A stretch of DNA of 24,993 bases from JBDTNQ01 sp039933635 (lineage in GTDB: Bacteria > Acidobacteriota > Vicinamibacteria > Vicinamibacterales > SCN-69-37), in NCBI GenBank assembly GCA_039933635.1, contig JBDTNQ010000065.1, forward strand, positions 1 through 24,993, in the 5' to 3' direction. Of this stretch, positions 24,343 through 24,993 are shown piece after piece. The notes under the pieces are model-generated. The model did not search any database. It was not told where the DNA came from and worked only from the letters and a program-made list of their open reading frames with translations. A program made the translations under genes and the position numbers. Positions within the stretch are counted from its first letter, which is position 1, and every line of letters begins with the position of its first letter.

Positions 24343-24537
24343 GTGGCTGCGTTCCTGATCTGGTTGCTTCTGCTGGTCGTCTGCTGGCCGCTCGCGCTGC
24401 TGGCGCTGGTGCTCTACCCTGTCGCCTGGTTGATCCTTCTGCCGTTCCGCATTGTCGGCATCGCCGTGGGCGGAGTCCTGGCGTTCTTACGCGCGCTGGT
24501 GTTCCTGCCCGCCAGGGTCCTCCGCGGACAGCCCTAG
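24343..24537 (+). CDS. Small hydrophobic membrane protein
   Basis: A 64-residue protein with two or three hydrophobic helices (about residues 3-33 and 36-55), including a pattern of Trp, Pro and Leu (LVVCWPLALLALVLYPVAWL). I recall similar 60-70-residue proteins in several phyla, always described as hypothetical, which suggests that this is a real small-protein family rather than chance coding. It starts at a GTG at 24343, six bases after the SnoaL-like stop codon, so it is likely translated from the same message. No function can be suggested beyond membrane insertion. Confidence 0.75.
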   Translation: MAAFLIWLLLLVVCWPLALLALVLYPVAWLILLPFRIVGIAVGGVLAFLRALVFLPARVLRGQP

Positions 24538-24546
24538 TCCGGGCGA

Positions 24547-24993
24547 CTACTTCGCCTTCACGTACACCGCGATTCGTGGAAACGCGAACGTTCCCGCCAC
24601 ATCATCCACAACGTTGACCTGACAGGTGTAGAGGCCCGGTTTCAGCTCGGCGCCAGCCAGCTGAAACTGAAACACCACGGCCTTCCGCTCCGGGTCGTCG
24701 ATCGTCGTGCGCTCGACCACCGGCGTCTCGAAGACCTTGATGCGCCCTCGATAGAACGCGAGGCTGGTCTTGAGCCGCGGGGCTGCGGTTGGTCCCGTTC
24801 CAGCGAGCGTCGGATCGTAGACCTCGTAGTAGAAGTACATCTGCTGCGCCTGCGTGACGACGTGCGACAGGCTCTGCACAATCTCCTGCCCTCCGCGCAG
24901 GAGCGGGTTCTGATTGTTTGAATCGAACCCCCCGCCACGTTGGCTGACGAAGCCGGCCGGCGGGCCGCCAAATCCCCCGCCGCCTGCTCCGGG
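24547..24993 (-). CDS. C-terminal part of an acidobacterial VWA-domain-type secreted protein (cut by window edge)
   Basis: The frame is open from the window edge to a stop at 24547, giving 148 residues that start upstream of this window. What is seen: a glycine-rich segment (PGAGGGGFGGPPAGF), then NPLLRGGQEIVQSLSHVV, YFYYEVYDPTL and AELKPGLYTCQVNVVDDVAG, the tail of a beta-rich domain with the last lines FAFPRIAVYVKAK. I recognise this tail from a family of long acidobacterial proteins named VWFA-related. The VWA domain itself, with its MIDAS motif, would lie upstream outside the window, so it cannot be confirmed here. The gene is convergent with the small membrane protein, nine bases away. 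A shorter frame from an internal GTG at 24879 is a fragment, not the start. Confidence 0.8.
   Translation of the reverse strand, partial: PGAGGGGFGGPPAGFVSQRGGGFDSNNQNPLLRGGQEIVQSLSHVVTQAQQMYFYYEVYDPTLAGTGPTAAPRLKTSLAFYRGRIKVFETPVVERTTIDDPERKAVVFQFQLAGAELKPGLYTCQVNVVDDVAGTFAFPRIAVYVKAK

Overview
The window is GC-rich, densely coded chromosomal DNA from a Gram-negative bacterium, most likely an Acidobacteriota member of the Vicinamibacteria type. This placement is inferred from several things: the C-terminus of an acidobacterial VWA-domain protein at the right edge, a conserved secreted protein family that I associate with Acidobacteria, MacB-like permeases, and many secreted peptidases. No 16S or other phylogenetic marker is present. 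I see no tRNA, rRNA, CRISPR array, insertion sequence, integrase or prophage gene. Every stretch longer than about 200 bases is covered by a credible gene.

Layout. (1) 3-1393, plus strand: the end of sdhA followed by sdhB, a succinate dehydrogenase/fumarate reductase pair resembling the mycobacterial Sdh1 type. (2) 1425-6714, minus strand, read from 6714 downward: a tight five-gene run of a MacA-like adaptor, two FtsX/MacB-type permeases, a secreted thioredoxin-fold protein and a secreted protein of unknown function. No ABC ATPase accompanies it here. (3) 6888-9781, minus strand: an ABC-F ATPase followed by two small SAM methyltransferases. (4) 9874-13263, plus strand: a Na+/H+ antiporter fused to a C-terminal cyclic-nucleotide-binding domain, then a YpfJ-type zinc metallopeptidase. 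(5) 13315-14372, minus strand: msrB and msrA, for repair of oxidised methionine. (6) 14467-18646, plus strand: an unknown membrane-anchored protein, a patatin-like phospholipase and an M1 aminopeptidase, all nearly overlapping. (7) 18659-22349, minus strand: a conserved protein of unknown function and a prolyl oligopeptidase-type lipoprotein. (8) 22448-24537, plus strand: a glutaminyl cyclase, a DinB-like protein, an NTF2/SnoaL-like protein and a small membrane protein. (9) 24547-24993, minus strand: the partial VWA-type protein.

Taken together this is housekeeping and cell-envelope biology: central respiration, envelope export, ion homeostasis, oxidative-damage repair and a concentration of peptide-processing enzymes (YpfJ-type peptidase, M1, S9, glutaminyl cyclase). 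Coupled stop/start overlaps (TGATG, GTGA, ATGA, TAGTG) are common and define most operons. I did not find a convincing new defence, mobile or biosynthetic system. The points most worth a second look are the ATPase-less MacA/permease operon with its redox partner, the cyclic-nucleotide-linked antiporter, the 487-residue unknown family, the unknown-patatin-M1 operon, and a recurrent TA-N-GAT hexamer placed so close to start codons that it suggests leaderless transcripts.
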